Positions 52,679 to 64,000 of a stretch of 64,000 nucleotides of DNA are shown here, in pieces. The notes beneath the pieces were generated by a model. The model saw nothing but the letters and a program-made list of their open reading frames with translations. It did no database searches and was not told the origin of the DNA. Within the stretch, counting starts at the first letter, position 1. Every line of letters begins with the position of its first letter. The stretch is taken from contig NZ_CP011125.1 of the NCBI RefSeq assembly GCF_000737325.1, forward strand, positions 558,001 through 622,000, given 5' to 3'. The position numbers and the translations under genes were made by a program. The DNA comes from Sandaracinus amylolyticus. Its GTDB lineage: Bacteria > Myxococcota_A > Polyangia > Polyangiales > Sandaracinaceae.

Positions 52679-53872
52679 CTACTTCCGCTTGCGCTTCGGC
52701 GTCGGGGCGGCGCTGCTCGGCGGCCGCGAGCCGCGCTCCCTCGTGGCGGCCGGTCGCTTCTCGGGCGCCTTCACCGGCAGAGCCGCCGGCACCGGCGCGA
52801 CCATCGGGCGCACGTTCCCCAGCTTCAGCCGGCGCATGACCGCCGCCTTCTGCCGGTCCTTGTACGCGTCGTGCGACGCATCGCCCATCTCGTTCGCGTG
52901 CTCGGTCTCGCGGTCGATGACCTGGAACTCCGCCTGCGCGAACACCACGCGGCCGAGCGCCCACGCCGCCGGCGGCGCGAGATCGAGGATCTCCTGCGGG
53001 AGCCGCACCGGCATGTCGACGACGAAGTGCACGACCCGGTACGACGAGCTCGTGAACTGATTGTCCACCAACAGCCCGTCGTCGTCGGGCTCGCCCACGA
53101 GCGGCTGCAGCTCGCGCGCGAGCCCCGCGAGGTGCGGGCTCGATGCGCAGTACTTCCGCAGATCGAACATCGTGTTCGTCGTCTGCCCGGGCACCACGTA
53201 GTTGAACGGGAACAGGTACCGCGTCAGGTGCGAGAGCACCGGGAAGATGTCGTCCGGCGATCGCGTGACGATGCGGAAGCGCAGCTTGTCGTAGATCTGC
53301 GCGGCGTGCGTCTCCTTCTTGGAGAGCAGCTTCGAGTAGAGCGAGTCGCGGTTCTTGCGCCCACCGATGAACTCGAGGATCGGCAGCCCCGCCGCGAGCA
53401 TGCCGCCGATCACGCGATAGACCTTCTGCTCGACCAGGTGGAACACGTCCTGGTCGGAGATCGGCAGCATGTAGAGCAGCTCGCGCGCCTCGAGGTGATG
53501 GATGATGTGCATCACCTTCAAGATCGTGCAGGCGCAGAGCTGGCGATGACCGCGCGCCGACGCGAGCAGCAGCAGCTCGGCCGCGTCCATCTGCGCGACC
53601 GGCTTCGGGATCGGGAAGTCGAAGTTGCGCCGCAGGTACGCGATCGCCGCGTTCTTCACGGCCTCGGTGCGCGCGCGGCTCGCAGGGTCGTCGAGATCGA
53701 ACTCCTGCACCGCGAGGAACTCGCGCACTTGCGCTTCGCTCGCGAGCTCCAGGCGCTGCCAGTCGATGACCGACGCACCACGGAGGATCAGCCGGATGCT
53801 CTCGAGCTCTGCGAGGCGCAGATCGGAGAGCCAACGGAAGTCGGAGGGCGGCGCCGGCGGCGGGATGCTCAT
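52679..53872 (-). CDS. TIGR04552-like protein, possible RelA/SpoT-like fold
   Basis: The 397-residue soluble protein resembles the deltaproteobacterial family I know as TIGR04552. The part [20 protein letters not shown] and [20 protein letters not shown] has the layout of RelA/SpoT-type synthetase folds (YDKLRFRIV followed by a helix), but catalytic residues are not certain. [18 protein letters not shown] is like the later strand of that fold. The C-terminus is Lys/Arg/Pro-rich (APTPKRKRK). The ATG at 53872 starts [15 protein letters not shown] small lipoprotein gene lies 31 bases upstream on the same strand. Confidence 0.75.
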   Translation of the reverse strand: MSIPPPAPPSDFRWLSDLRLAELESIRLILRGASVIDWQRLELASEAQVREFLAVQEFDLDDPASRARTEAVKNAAIAYLRRNFDFPIPKPVAQMDAAELLLLASARGHRQLCACTILKVMHIIHHLEARELLYMLPISDQDVFHLVEQKVYRVIGGMLAAGLPILEFIGGRKNRDSLYSKLLSKKETHAAQIYDKLRFRIVTRSPDDIFPVLSHLTRYLFPFNYVVPGQTTNTMFDLRKYCASSPHLAGLARELQPLVGEPDDDGLLVDNQFTSSSYRVVHFVVDMPVRLPQEILDLAPPAAWALGRVVFAQAEFQVIDRETEHANEMGDASHDAYKDRQKAAVMRRLKLGNVRPMVAPVPAALPVKAPEKRPAATRERGSRPPSSAAPTPKRKRK

Positions 53873-53903
53873 CCCGGGGCGGAATCCTAGCAGCAGGAGC
53901 GGG

Positions 53904-54128
53904 TCAGGAACGCGGCTGCTGCGTGCTCGAGCGATCCGCAGTGCTCGACGCGGCGGATCGTGCGGCATTGCTGGCACGACCGAGGCCCAGGGTCCCGAAG
54001 AAGATCCCGACGGTGACGGCGAGCACCACGAGGTTGCCGATCAGCGCGCCGTTGCAGCCACCGAGCATCGGAGCGGCAGCGAGCGCCAGCGCAATCGGCA
54101 AGATCTTCGTGCTGCGGGTCGCGGTCAT
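53904..54128 (-). CDS. Small lipoprotein with membrane helix
   Basis: The 74-residue product starts [20 protein letters not shown] and has [11 protein letters not shown] (lipobox LGGC), then a second hydrophobic stretch ([19 protein letters not shown]) and a Ser/Arg/Gln tail. GGAGG lies 4 bases before the ATG. It is probably co-transcribed with the TIGR04552-like gene. The family is unknown. Confidence 0.7.
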   Translation of the reverse strand: MTATRSTKILPIALALAAAPMLGGCNGALIGNLVVLAVTVGIFFGTLGLGRASNAARSAASSTADRSSTQQPRS

Positions 54129-54254
54129 CGTCACCTCCAGGAGCGTCCAGGTCTTCCGTTCATCGAAGCAAGCAGATGTAAGCGAATGTCCGACAGCCCC
54201 CCGAGGCGGTCCAGTTTCTAACAGAGCCCCTCCCGCCTGCCAAGACGGAACCGG

Positions 54255-54270
54255 CCGACCCCCCGGTCGG
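54255..54270. promoter_or_regulatory. Hairpin upstream of lon
   Basis: CCGACC (54255-54260), CCCC loop, GGTCGG (54265-54270), about 130 bases before the lon start. It could be part of lon control or a leader structure. I see no clear sigma70 promoter in the 271-base gap. Confidence 0.3.
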
Positions 54271-54399
54271 GAACATCGAGGCCCGCCACACCCGATCGGA
54301 CGGCGCGCTCCGCCCCGCGATCGCAGGCAGGAACGCCCGGCGCGCGGCCTGCCCAGGGCTTGCAATCCCCAGCGGCGACGTGCAGGTAGTGAGGACCCT

Positions 54400-56802
<2,403 letters not shown>

Positions 56803-56814
56803 CGAAGCGCGACG

Positions 56815-59313
56815 GTGAGCGAGCAAGAGCTGGCATCGCCGAGCCCGCGCCCGATCGCGCGATTCCAGGGCCCGGTCCTGGGGCGCAAGACGGCGCGGAT
56901 GGCGCTCGTCGTGAGCGTCGCGCTCGCGATGCTGTTCGTGATGCTCTCTCCGCTGACCGGGGTGCCCGGTCCGGAGAGCGCGCTCGTGCTCGGGCTCATC
57001 CTTCCGCCGTTCGTCGCGGCGGCGGGGGCGCGGCTCGCGATCGAGGCGCGCACGAGCGGGCTGCATCGCACCGGTGAGCTGCTCGAGCGGGCGACGTGGC
57101 TCGCGGGCGGGTGCGTCGCGCTACCGACCGCGATCCTCGCGATCAACGGGCTGCGCGTGCCGTGGTGCGCGCCGTGGGAAGGGCTCGCGTTCGTCGCGCT
57201 GGGGCCGGGGATCGGCGTGCTGCTCGCGGCGTTCGTCGGGGTCGCGATCGGCACGCTCTTCCAGCGGCCGAGGCTCGCGACGACGATCGCGGTGCTGGTG
57301 CCGATCCTCGCGGGGCTGGGCTCGGCGAGCCTGCTCTACACGAGCCCGGCGATCTACGGATACGGCCATTTCTTCGGGTATTTCCCGGGCACGCTCTACG
57401 ACCCGGACATCGAGATCGGGACGCCGTACCTCACGTTCCGTGTGCTCAGCGGCGTGCAGATCGGCGGGTTCGTCGCGCTGATCCTCGCGGGCGTCGATCC
57501 GCGCACCGCGCGCATCTCGGGGCGCTACGCGCGCACCCGCGTCGGCTCGCTGATCATCGCGACGTCGTTCTTCGCGGCGGCGCTCTACGGCGAGTACCGA
57601 GCGACCGATCTCGGGCATCGCAGCACCGCGGACTCGATCGCGCAGCGGCTCGGCACGACGCTGCACGGGCGCATCTGCGACGTCGTGGTGCCGCGCGAGC
57701 TCGCGCGCGCGCGCGCCGAGCGACTGCGCGACGACTGCGATCTGCGCGTCGAGCAGACCGCGCAAGGGCTCGGCGTGGAGCAGCGCGAGCGCGTGACCGC
57801 GTTCTTCTTCCGCAGCACGAGCGAGAAGCGCGAGCTCATGGGCGCGAGCGGCACGTACATCGCGAAGCCGTGGCGCAACGAGGTGTACCTGCAGCTCTCG
57901 GGGTGGCCGCATCCCGTGCTCGCGCACGAGATCGTGCACGTCGTCGCGGGCAACGCGGGCGTGGGGCCGTTCCGCATCTCGGGCACGCTCGGTGGGTGGC
58001 TGCCGTCGCCGGGGATCATCGAGGGCATCGCGGTCGCGCTGTCGTGGGAGGAGCGCGACGGGCTCACGCCGCACCAATGGGCGCGCGCGATGATGGCGCT
58101 CGAGATGATGCCGCGCGTCTCGCAGACCGAGGGCCTCGGGTTCCTGCTGCAGCCCGCGAGCCGCGCGTACGTGACGTCGGGCTCGTTCGTGCGGTGGATC
58201 CTCGACACGCGCGGGAGCGAGGTGGTCCGCGCGATCTCGCGCGCGGGCGAGTACGAGGGCGCGCTCGGGATGCCGCTCGAGGAGGCGGAGCGCGCGTGGC
58301 GCGAGTACCTGCGCACCGAGGTTCCGCTGCCGCCCGAGGCGCTCGCGATGGCGGAGGCCCGCTTCGAGCGTCCCGCGATCTTCGCGCAGGTGTGCCCGCA
58401 TCGCGTCGCGGCGCTGATGGACATGGTCGCCGACGATCTCGCGGCGGGCGACGATCGCCATGCGGCGGAGACGTGCGAAGAGGTGCTCGACATCGATCCC
58501 AACGACACGCGCGCGAGGGCGTGGATGGCCGTGGCGCTCGCGCGCGAGGGCGAGCTCGCGCGTGCGCGTCGCGAGCTCGATCGACTGATCGGGCCGCCGA
58601 GCGCGTCGCGTCCGGTGATCCGCGCCGCGCGCCAGGGCATCGCCGACGCGCTCTGGGCGCAGGGCAACGTCGAGGAGGCCGCGGTGATGTACCGCGCGAT
58701 CCTGCACGAGCCGCTCGGCGACGAAGAGGCGCGTCAGATCGAGGTGCGCCTGCTCGCGGTCGAGAGCGGTCTTCCCGGCGGTGAGCACCTGCGCGAGGTG
58801 TTCGCGCCCGATCCCGACGAGCCGCACGACGCGGTCACCGCGATGCAGGCGATCATGCGGCTGCGCGAGCTGCGCCCCGACGGGCTCGGCGCGTACCTCG
58901 AGGCGCGGCAGATGATCCAGCGCGAGCGCTTCGATCGCGCGGAGGAAGCGCTGCGCGAGGCGCAGTCGCGCGGGCTGCCGAGCGAGCGGCTCTCGCGCGA
59001 GGCGCGGCGCATGCGCGCGATCACCGAGTTCGCGATGGGTCGCAGGCGGCGCGCGCGCGCGCTCTGGGAGGACGTGCTCGAAGATCCGAGCGCGAGCGAA
59101 GCGGCGCGCGTGGAGGCGCTCGACTGGATCGATCGCATCGAGCGCGCGGGAGAGACGACCGAGCCGATCGAGGGCGAGGAGACGCGCGTCGAGGACGCAG
59201 CCGCGCTGCCCGAGCCGACCGACGTGGTCGTGCCCGACGTCGATGCGCACCCGATGCCGCCCGCGGTGCAGCAGACCGAGCTCCCGGTGACCGAGGGCCT
59301 CGCGCCGCCTTGA
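56815..59313 (+). CDS. Polytopic membrane protein with gluzincin metallopeptidase domain and TPR-like tail
   Basis: The 832-residue protein has five to six N-terminal membrane helices (about 28-260), then an extracytoplasmic zinc peptidase with H371-E-I-V-H375 (LAHEIVHVVAG) and a third ligand E403 in GIIEGIAVALS, the gluzincin/peptidase-MA spacing. The C-terminal half is TPR-like (CEEVLDIDPNDTRARAWMA, ERFDRAEEALREA) with an acidic tail. The GTG at 56815 lies 12 bases after the lon stop, so it is probably co-transcribed with lon. A membrane quality-control role is inference. Confidence 0.82.
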   Translation: MSEQELASPSPRPIARFQGPVLGRKTARMALVVSVALAMLFVMLSPLTGVPGPESALVLGLILPPFVAAAGARLAIEARTSGLHRTGELLERATWLAGGCVALPTAILAINGLRVPWCAPWEGLAFVALGPGIGVLLAAFVGVAIGTLFQRPRLATTIAVLVPILAGLGSASLLYTSPAIYGYGHFFGYFPGTLYDPDIEIGTPYLTFRVLSGVQIGGFVALILAGVDPRTARISGRYARTRVGSLIIATSFFAAALYGEYRATDLGHRSTADSIAQRLGTTLHGRICDVVVPRELARARAERLRDDCDLRVEQTAQGLGVEQRERVTAFFFRSTSEKRELMGASGTYIAKPWRNEVYLQLSGWPHPVLAHEIVHVVAGNAGVGPFRISGTLGGWLPSPGIIEGIAVALSWEERDGLTPHQWARAMMALEMMPRVSQTEGLGFLLQPASRAYVTSGSFVRWILDTRGSEVVRAISRAGEYEGALGMPLEEAERAWREYLRTEVPLPPEALAMAEARFERPAIFAQVCPHRVAALMDMVADDLAAGDDRHAAETCEEVLDIDPNDTRARAWMAVALAREGELARARRELDRLIGPPSASRPVIRAARQGIADALWAQGNVEEAAVMYRAILHEPLGDEEARQIEVRLLAVESGLPGGEHLREVFAPDPDEPHDAVTAMQAIMRLRELRPDGLGAYLEARQMIQRERFDRAEEALREAQSRGLPSERLSREARRMRAITEFAMGRRRRARALWEDVLEDPSASEAARVEALDWIDRIERAGETTEPIEGEETRVEDAAALPEPTDVVVPDVDAHPMPPAVQQTELPVTEGLAPP

Positions 59314-59353
59314 CGAATCGTCGCGCGCTCTCGCTCGCGGGTGACGATTCGTC
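59312..59353 (+). terminator. Hairpin after the metallopeptidase gene
   Basis: GACGAATCGTC (59312-59322) is exactly complementary to GACGATTCGTC (59343-59353), with a 20-base loop. It overlaps the stop codon region. There is no T-run. Confidence 0.45.
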
Positions 59354-59413
59354 CGCGGATGCGCGAATTTTTCGACGAAATGCGTGGAACGCGCGTTGCG
59401 TCGCGGGCGTGGA

Positions 59414-60223
59414 ATGGCGAGCTGGATCGATCCGACGCGAGGACGCGCGCTCGCGGTGCTCGCGCTCGTGCTGAGCGCGTCGTGCCTCGGTGAGACCGCG
59501 GCCTCGCACGTCACGCGCGTGCCGACGCTGGCGTGGGCGGTTGCGTCGAGCGTCGCGATCGTGCTCGTCGCAGGCGCGGTGACCGCGCGTCGTCGTGAGA
59601 TCGCGAAGGTCGTGATCGCGTCGCCCTTCTTCACGTTCGAGCTGCTCACGTATCGGCAAGCGGTGCGCGGCATCGGTCTCGCGGTGATGGTGCTCGTGAC
59701 CGACGTCGTGCTCGGGCGCGACGCGATGCGCTGGCTGCTGGGACCGCTCGTGATCGCGTGCGCGCTCGCGAGCGAGACGAGGCGCGACCAGAGCGCGTCG
59801 CTCGAGCACTGGCTGCATCGCCTCGCAGGCAAGTGGCTCGCGCCGCGCGAGGGCGAAGCGGTGCTCGTGCGGCTCGCGATGTCGGCGGCGCTCGCCGCGT
59901 GCGTCGGTCGTGTGCTCGGCGCGAGCGTCGCGGCGCGCGTATGGGTGGCGGCGTGCGGGCTCTTCGCGGTCGTGCTCGGGCTGTGGTGCGTGGAGCGGGC
60001 ATGCACGATCGCGCGCATGCGCGTCGTGGGAGGCGACGATCCACGCGCGCCGAGGCTGCTGCCGGGCGAGCCGGTCGCGCTGGTCGTCGCGCGCGAGACG
60101 AGCCCTTATCGCGATCGCGCCGTGATCGGCGCGGTGCCCGAGCGCGCGCGCCTCGTCGCGACGACGATGGCGATCACGTCGGGTGTCGCGGCGGTGCTCG
60201 GCGCGATCGCGATGCTCGCGTGA
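59414..60223 (+). CDS. Integral membrane protein of unknown function
   Basis: The 269-residue product has about six hydrophobic segments, including AVLALVLSASCLG, LAWAVASSVAIVLVAGAV, GIGLAVMVLVTDVVLG, VWVAACGLFAVVLGLW and a last one at the C-terminus. A charged loop with MRVVGGDDPRAPRLLPGEPV lies before the last helix. I chose the ATG at 59414; a GTG at 59384 would add 10 residues. It is convergent with the MopE/RCC1 gene with 3 bases between. The family is not recognised. Confidence 0.7.
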   Translation: MASWIDPTRGRALAVLALVLSASCLGETAASHVTRVPTLAWAVASSVAIVLVAGAVTARRREIAKVVIASPFFTFELLTYRQAVRGIGLAVMVLVTDVVLGRDAMRWLLGPLVIACALASETRRDQSASLEHWLHRLAGKWLAPREGEAVLVRLAMSAALAACVGRVLGASVAARVWVAACGLFAVVLGLWCVERACTIARMRVVGGDDPRAPRLLPGEPVALVVARETSPYRDRAVIGAVPERARLVATTMAITSGVAAVLGAIAMLA

Positions 60224-60226
60224 GCC

Positions 60227-62596
60227 TCACGGCGTGTAGTCGAGCACCGTCGGGCGCAGCGCGTCGGTGGTGGTTCCGTCGCCGAGCCGCCCGTCGTCGT
60301 TCTCGCCCCAGCACGTCACGACGCCGCTCGTCGAGCGGCTGCACGCGTGCGCGCGCCCCATCCAGACGCTTGCGATCGTCTCGTCGACGACGACCGGCGT
60401 CGCGCGGTCCACGCGCGTGCCGTCGCCGAGCTGACCGGAGTCGTTCGCGCCCCAGCAGACGAGAGCGCCCGACGCCCGCACCGCGCACGTCGACTCGCCC
60501 GCTGCCGCGATCGCGACGGCGTCCTCGATCGACGAGACGAGCTGCGGCGTCGTGCGCGTTCCTCCCGGAGCGCCGAGGCCGAGCTGCCCGCGCGCGTTCG
60601 ACCCCCAACACCACACGCGCCGGGCGTCGTCGATCGCGCAGACGTGCCAGTCACCGGCCGCGATCGCGAGCGCGCTGCCGGTGAGCGCGGCCGCCACCGG
60701 TGCGGGCGCGATCGCCGTGGTGCCGTCTCCGAGCGTCCCGAAGTGACCGTGACCCCAGCACGCGACGCCGCCCGAGGCGCGCAGCGCGCACGTCGAGCGC
60801 GCGCCCACCGCGATCGCGCGCGCGTCCTCGAGGCCCGCCACCGCGAACGGGCCGCTCGGCGCAGGATGCAGCGCGCCGTCGCCGAGCTCGCCCGTCGCGC
60901 CGGTGCCCCAGCACCACACGCGCCCCGCGCCGGTCCGCGCGCACGCGAAGCCCTCGGCCGCGCCCACCTCGACGGTCCCCGGGACCAACGCCGAGTCGCG
61001 CGGGCACGTCACCCGATCGTTGCTCCACGCGACGCACGCGCGCGCGCCGCCGCCGATCGCACGCGCGGCGAGCGACGCGATGTCGCCGGTGCGCGTCGCG
61101 CCGCTCACGCCGACGAGCAGCGGCTCGCCTCCCACCAGCGCGATCGTGCCCGCGCTCGTGAGCGCGAGCGCGTCGAACGCGCCGCACGCGCCCATCACGC
61201 ACGCCGACGACGTGCATCGCGTGCCGCAGTCGCCGCAGTGCGCTTCGTCGTTCGCCGTGTCGGTCGTGCAGTGATCCGGGTCGAGGCAGAGACCGCGGCC
61301 GTCGCGGCACGCGAGCTCGAAGCACTGGCCGTCGCGGCACTCGGTGCGCGTCGCGTCCCTCGCGAAGCAGTACGCGCTCGTGCCGTCGATCGAGCCGTCG
61401 CAATCGTCGTCGAGCCCGTTGCAGCGCTCGAAGCCTCCGGGGTGCGTCTCGTACCGGCGATCGTCGCAGTCGTCGCGCGGCAACGATCCGCCTGCGCACA
61501 CCGCGTCGATCCCCGCGTGCCCATCGCCGTCCGCGTCGTCGATCGTGCTCGGATCGCAGTCGTCGTCGCGGTCGTTGCACAGCTCGATCGCGCCCGGCCG
61601 CACCGACGGGTCCCCGTCGTCGCAGTCGTGCGTCGAGTCGCACGCGAACCCGACGAAGCCGTCGCCGTCGCGATCGATCTCGGTGCGGTCGATCGCGCCG
61701 TCGCAGTCGTCGTCCCGCCCGTCGCACGTCCACTCGTCGCCCGACGGATGCACGTCGTACGCGTCGTCGTCGCAGTCGGGCTCGCCGTCGTACGACCAGT
61801 AGCCCCACGGGCACGTGGGCGGCCCCGCGCCGGCGGGCGGGCCGCACGCGAGCACGCCGCGCGTGCGGTCGCCGAACCCGTCGACGTCGCAGTCCGCCAC
61901 CCACGTCTCCGCGCTGCTCGCGAGGCCCTCGTCGATCGCGGCGTCGCAGTCGTCGTCGCGCGCGTCGCAGCGCTCCGCGGCGCCGGGGTACGTCGCGCCG
62001 TCGTCGTCATCGCAGTCGTCCCCGCAGCGCACGGTCCCATCCAGCGCCTCCTGACAGCAGTCGGTGCGTGCGTGTCCGTCGTAGTCCGCGTCGCCGTCGT
62101 AGCCGAACGTCTCGGGGTCGCAGTCCTCGTCGCGACCACCGCAGGGCTCGGCGCGCAGCGGATGCACCTGGTAATCCGTGTCGTCGCAGTCGATGCGCAC
62201 GTCGGGCACGGTGCAGCCGGCGGCGGGGTAGCCGTCGTGGTCCTCGTCGACGCAGCAGCGATCGGCCGCTTCGTCACACGGCGCGAGCCCACACGGGCGC
62301 TCCCACGGCGAGTTGCAGTACCGCGCGCCTTCGTACGAGTCGCAATGCTCGACGCCGTTGCAGAAGAGGCCGTCGTCGCAGTCGGAGTCCTCGTCGCACG
62401 CGGGCGTGCTCGCGTCCTCGCGCGCGGCGTCGTGCTCGGCCGGCTGCGCGTCGTCGTCGGGCGTCGATGCGTCCTCGATCACGCCGGTGTCGCGCACCGG
62501 GAGCGAGCCCGCGTCGTCGCTCGTGCGCGGCTCCGCGCACGCTCCGACGAGCACCATCAACAGGAGCGACGGGAACGTCCGTGCTGGGCCGAGCAT
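60227..62596 (-). CDS. Lipoprotein with MopE-like repeats and RCC1-type propeller
   Basis: The 789-residue protein begins MLGPARTFPSLLLMVLVGAC, a lipoprotein signal. Residues 70-420 hold eight or so MopE-like repeats of the form DCDD...hPG..E.CdG.DDDCDG.ID, rich in Asp and Cys and likely to bind metal. The C-terminal half (about 510-789) is RCC1-like, with repeated VWCWG...GQLGDG units (for example WCWGSNARGQLGLG and CWGANDSGQLGDG). Surface display is likely. The ATG at 62596 precedes the signal; 64 bases separate it from the divergent next gene. Confidence 0.88.
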   Translation of the reverse strand: MLGPARTFPSLLLMVLVGACAEPRTSDDAGSLPVRDTGVIEDASTPDDDAQPAEHDAAREDASTPACDEDSDCDDGLFCNGVEHCDSYEGARYCNSPWERPCGLAPCDEAADRCCVDEDHDGYPAAGCTVPDVRIDCDDTDYQVHPLRAEPCGGRDEDCDPETFGYDGDADYDGHARTDCCQEALDGTVRCGDDCDDDDGATYPGAAERCDARDDDCDAAIDEGLASSAETWVADCDVDGFGDRTRGVLACGPPAGAGPPTCPWGYWSYDGEPDCDDDAYDVHPSGDEWTCDGRDDDCDGAIDRTEIDRDGDGFVGFACDSTHDCDDGDPSVRPGAIELCNDRDDDCDPSTIDDADGDGHAGIDAVCAGGSLPRDDCDDRRYETHPGGFERCNGLDDDCDGSIDGTSAYCFARDATRTECRDGQCFELACRDGRGLCLDPDHCTTDTANDEAHCGDCGTRCTSSACVMGACGAFDALALTSAGTIALVGGEPLLVGVSGATRTGDIASLAARAIGGGARACVAWSNDRVTCPRDSALVPGTVEVGAAEGFACARTGAGRVWCWGTGATGELGDGALHPAPSGPFAVAGLEDARAIAVGARSTCALRASGGVACWGHGHFGTLGDGTTAIAPAPVAAALTGSALAIAAGDWHVCAIDDARRVWCWGSNARGQLGLGAPGGTRTTPQLVSSIEDAVAIAAAGESTCAVRASGALVCWGANDSGQLGDGTRVDRATPVVVDETIASVWMGRAHACSRSTSGVVTCWGENDDGRLGDGTTTDALRPTVLDYTP

Positions 62597-62660
62597 CGCG
62601 CGGAGCGTACCGGATGCGCGCGGCTGGCGCGCGCCGCGCGCGGCGTGCGAGCATCGCGGC

Positions 62661-63920
62661 GTGCGTGGACCATCGAAGCTCCGCGCAGCGCTCGTGACAC
62701 TCGCGATCGCGCTGCTCGGTTGTGCGGAGTCGGATCGGACGGGCGCGCTCGCCGAGCCCTGCTCCGAGTCGGGCGCGTGCGACGAAGGCCTCGTCTGCGA
62801 GCGCGGCGTGTGTGCGCTGCCGGCGATCGCGCAGGATGCGAGCGCCCCGCGCGAAGACGCGTCGGTGGTCGAAGAGCACGACGCAGGAACGCCGGTCGAC
62901 GCGAGCGGCTGGGACGCGACGCTCGTCCCGCCCGAGCCCCCGCCGCCACCGCGCGACACCGGTCCGCGCCTGCCTCCCCCGCCGCTGCGATCGCACACCG
63001 CGGAGCCCGGCTTCTTCGACGCGGCGCTCGACTGGGAGCGGCACCGCCTCTTCCTGAGCCAAGGCGCGTCGGGCCGCGTCGAGGTCATCGATCTCGTCAC
63101 CGGCGCGCGCGGCATCGTGAACACGGGCCACATCGCCGAGCACATGCACTTCGATCCCCACCGCGACGAGATCGCGATCGCGCTGCCGGTGCGCCTGCAC
63201 TCGAGCTACTGGTGGGACGACGAACAAGAGGGCTACGTCACGACGATCGATCCCGCGGCGCTCACGGTGCGCGAGCCGATCTACGTCGAGATCGATCCCT
63301 GGGACGTCATCGCCGACGGCTACGGTCGGATCCACGTCTCGAGCGGCTCGGGCCAGCACACGATCAGCGCGACGATCGACCTCGTGCAGGGCCAGAGCCG
63401 CGTCCTCACCGACTCGTTCGGGCTCTACGAGCGGACCTCGCTCGAGCTGCATCCGTCGGGCGATCACGCGTACGGCGTCGGGCCCCACGACGCGACGGCG
63501 CGTCTCGAGCTCGGCTCGGTGCTCGCGATCCAGTACCGCGCCCCCCACGACCCTTCGATGCCGACCGCGTGCGCCGCGATCCGCATCGATCCGCGTGGCC
63601 GCACGATCCACACGGCGTGCGGCCAGGTCCTCGTCGCGACCGACAATCCGCTCACCGACATGACGCCGACCGGGACGCTCGACACCGGATGGACCGATCT
63701 CGTGTTCCACCCGTCCGGTGATCGTCTGTACCTCATCGACGACGACGCGCCCGGCATCGGCGTGTACGACGTCGCGACGCTCACGCGCGTCGACACGATC
63801 GACGTCGAGGGCAGACCGGTGCGTCTCCTCGCCGCGCCGGACTACCTCGTCGTGCTCACCCCGGTGCTCGGCGGTGTGCCCACCACGCGCGTCGACGTGC
63901 GCTCCTACGATGCGCGCTGA
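62661..63920 (+). CDS. Lipoprotein with Cys motif and beta-propeller
   Basis: The 419-residue protein starts (GTG) with KLRAALVTLAIALLGCAESD, a lipoprotein signal, then a small Cys-rich EGF-like motif CSESGACDEGLVCERGVC and an Asp/Pro-rich linker. The rest is a YVTN/SMP-type beta-propeller (GYVTTIDPAALTVREPIYVE, DLVFHPSGDRLYLIDDDAPG). Its stop overlaps the start of the next lipoprotein gene by 11 bases. A surface or periplasmic role is likely. Confidence 0.82.
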   Translation: MRGPSKLRAALVTLAIALLGCAESDRTGALAEPCSESGACDEGLVCERGVCALPAIAQDASAPREDASVVEEHDAGTPVDASGWDATLVPPEPPPPPRDTGPRLPPPPLRSHTAEPGFFDAALDWERHRLFLSQGASGRVEVIDLVTGARGIVNTGHIAEHMHFDPHRDEIAIALPVRLHSSYWWDDEQEGYVTTIDPAALTVREPIYVEIDPWDVIADGYGRIHVSSGSGQHTISATIDLVQGQSRVLTDSFGLYERTSLELHPSGDHAYGVGPHDATARLELGSVLAIQYRAPHDPSMPTACAAIRIDPRGRTIHTACGQVLVATDNPLTDMTPTGTLDTGWTDLVFHPSGDRLYLIDDDAPGIGVYDVATLTRVDTIDVEGRPVRLLAAPDYLVVLTPVLGGVPTTRVDVRSYDAR

Positions 63921-64000
63921 TCGCCCGATCCTCGCCGCGATCCTGCTGGCGGCGTGCAGCGGCGCGACGCCCGACCTCGGCGCGCTCGCCGCGCCGTGTG
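63910..64000 (+). CDS. Lipoprotein, 3' truncated by window
   Basis: The ATG at 63910 overlaps the end of the preceding gene. The visible 30 residues read MRADRPILAAILLAACSGAT and then PDLGALAAPC. This is a lipoprotein signal with lipobox LAAC, and the residues after the Cys resemble those of the previous lipoprotein (GALAEPC). It is probably a paralogue in the same operon. Confidence 0.7.
   Translation, partial: MRADRPILAAILLAACSGATPDLGALAAPC

Overview
The window looks like chromosome of a very GC-rich myxobacterium, most likely a Polyangiales or Sandaracinus-like organism. This is inferred from gene content, not from a marker comparison. The signs are: many Hanks-type Ser/Thr kinases with Pro/Ala-rich tails, PEGA or TPR sensor ends; a MYXO-CTERM-type sorting tail; a myxobacterial Cys-rich repeat; MopE-like Asp/Cys repeat lipoproteins; TRAP transporter T-components; TolQ/TolR-type motor cassettes; and a TIGR04552-like gene.

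Layout. Bases 1-10802 hold an exported-protein operon. It has the 3' part of a Cys-rich/FG-GAP protein, a 2706-residue SpvB/FG-GAP/RHS protein ending in a predicted pesticin-type muramidase, and a translationally coupled putative lipoprotein that may be its immunity protein. Bases 11008-15694 carry a cyclic-nucleotide-binding protein coupled to a Yip1-like membrane protein, then glpA-glpB. Bases 15959-20593 hold a 46-residue membrane protein, gluQ, a TRAP T-component, a DctP-like binding protein and a Ser/Thr kinase. Bases 21045-24909 (minus) hold an AGPS-like flavoprotein, alanine racemase and a membrane protein with an apparent frameshift. Bases 25006-29269 hold two divergent TolQ-TolR-TolR motor cassettes, resembling the subunit make-up of the AglRQS gliding motor. 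Bases 29331-40879 hold a lipoprotein, a degenerate zinc-ribbon kinase with TPRs, comM, recA with a coupled small gene, three exported proteins and an SDR-type epimerase.

Bases 40936-43501 form an RNA region: SRP RNA, tRNA-Arg(ACG), three tRNA-Ser genes, a 23/25-bp tandem repeat, a TIMP-like MYXO-CTERM protein and tadA, whose product modifies tRNA-Arg(ACG). Bases 43480-50850 hold two more kinases around an unknown gene and a striking fusion of a GHKL ATPase with a WLM/SprT-like metalloprotease. Bases 50851-52270 are an intact insertion sequence with 16-bp inverted repeats and a 5-bp target duplication; it landed on the stop codon of the PEGA kinase. A 7-copy repeat array follows. Bases 52679-60223 hold a TIGR04552-like protein, a small lipoprotein, lon, a membrane metallopeptidase with a repeat-rich tail and a membrane protein. 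Bases 60227-64000 hold MopE/RCC1 and beta-propeller-like surface lipoproteins.

Most promising leads: the RHS-pesticin toxin with its putative lipoprotein immunity partner, the GHKL-WLM fusion, the twin divergent motors, and the insertion sequence with a hairpin over its transposase start. All functional calls come from reading motifs by eye. No database search was possible.
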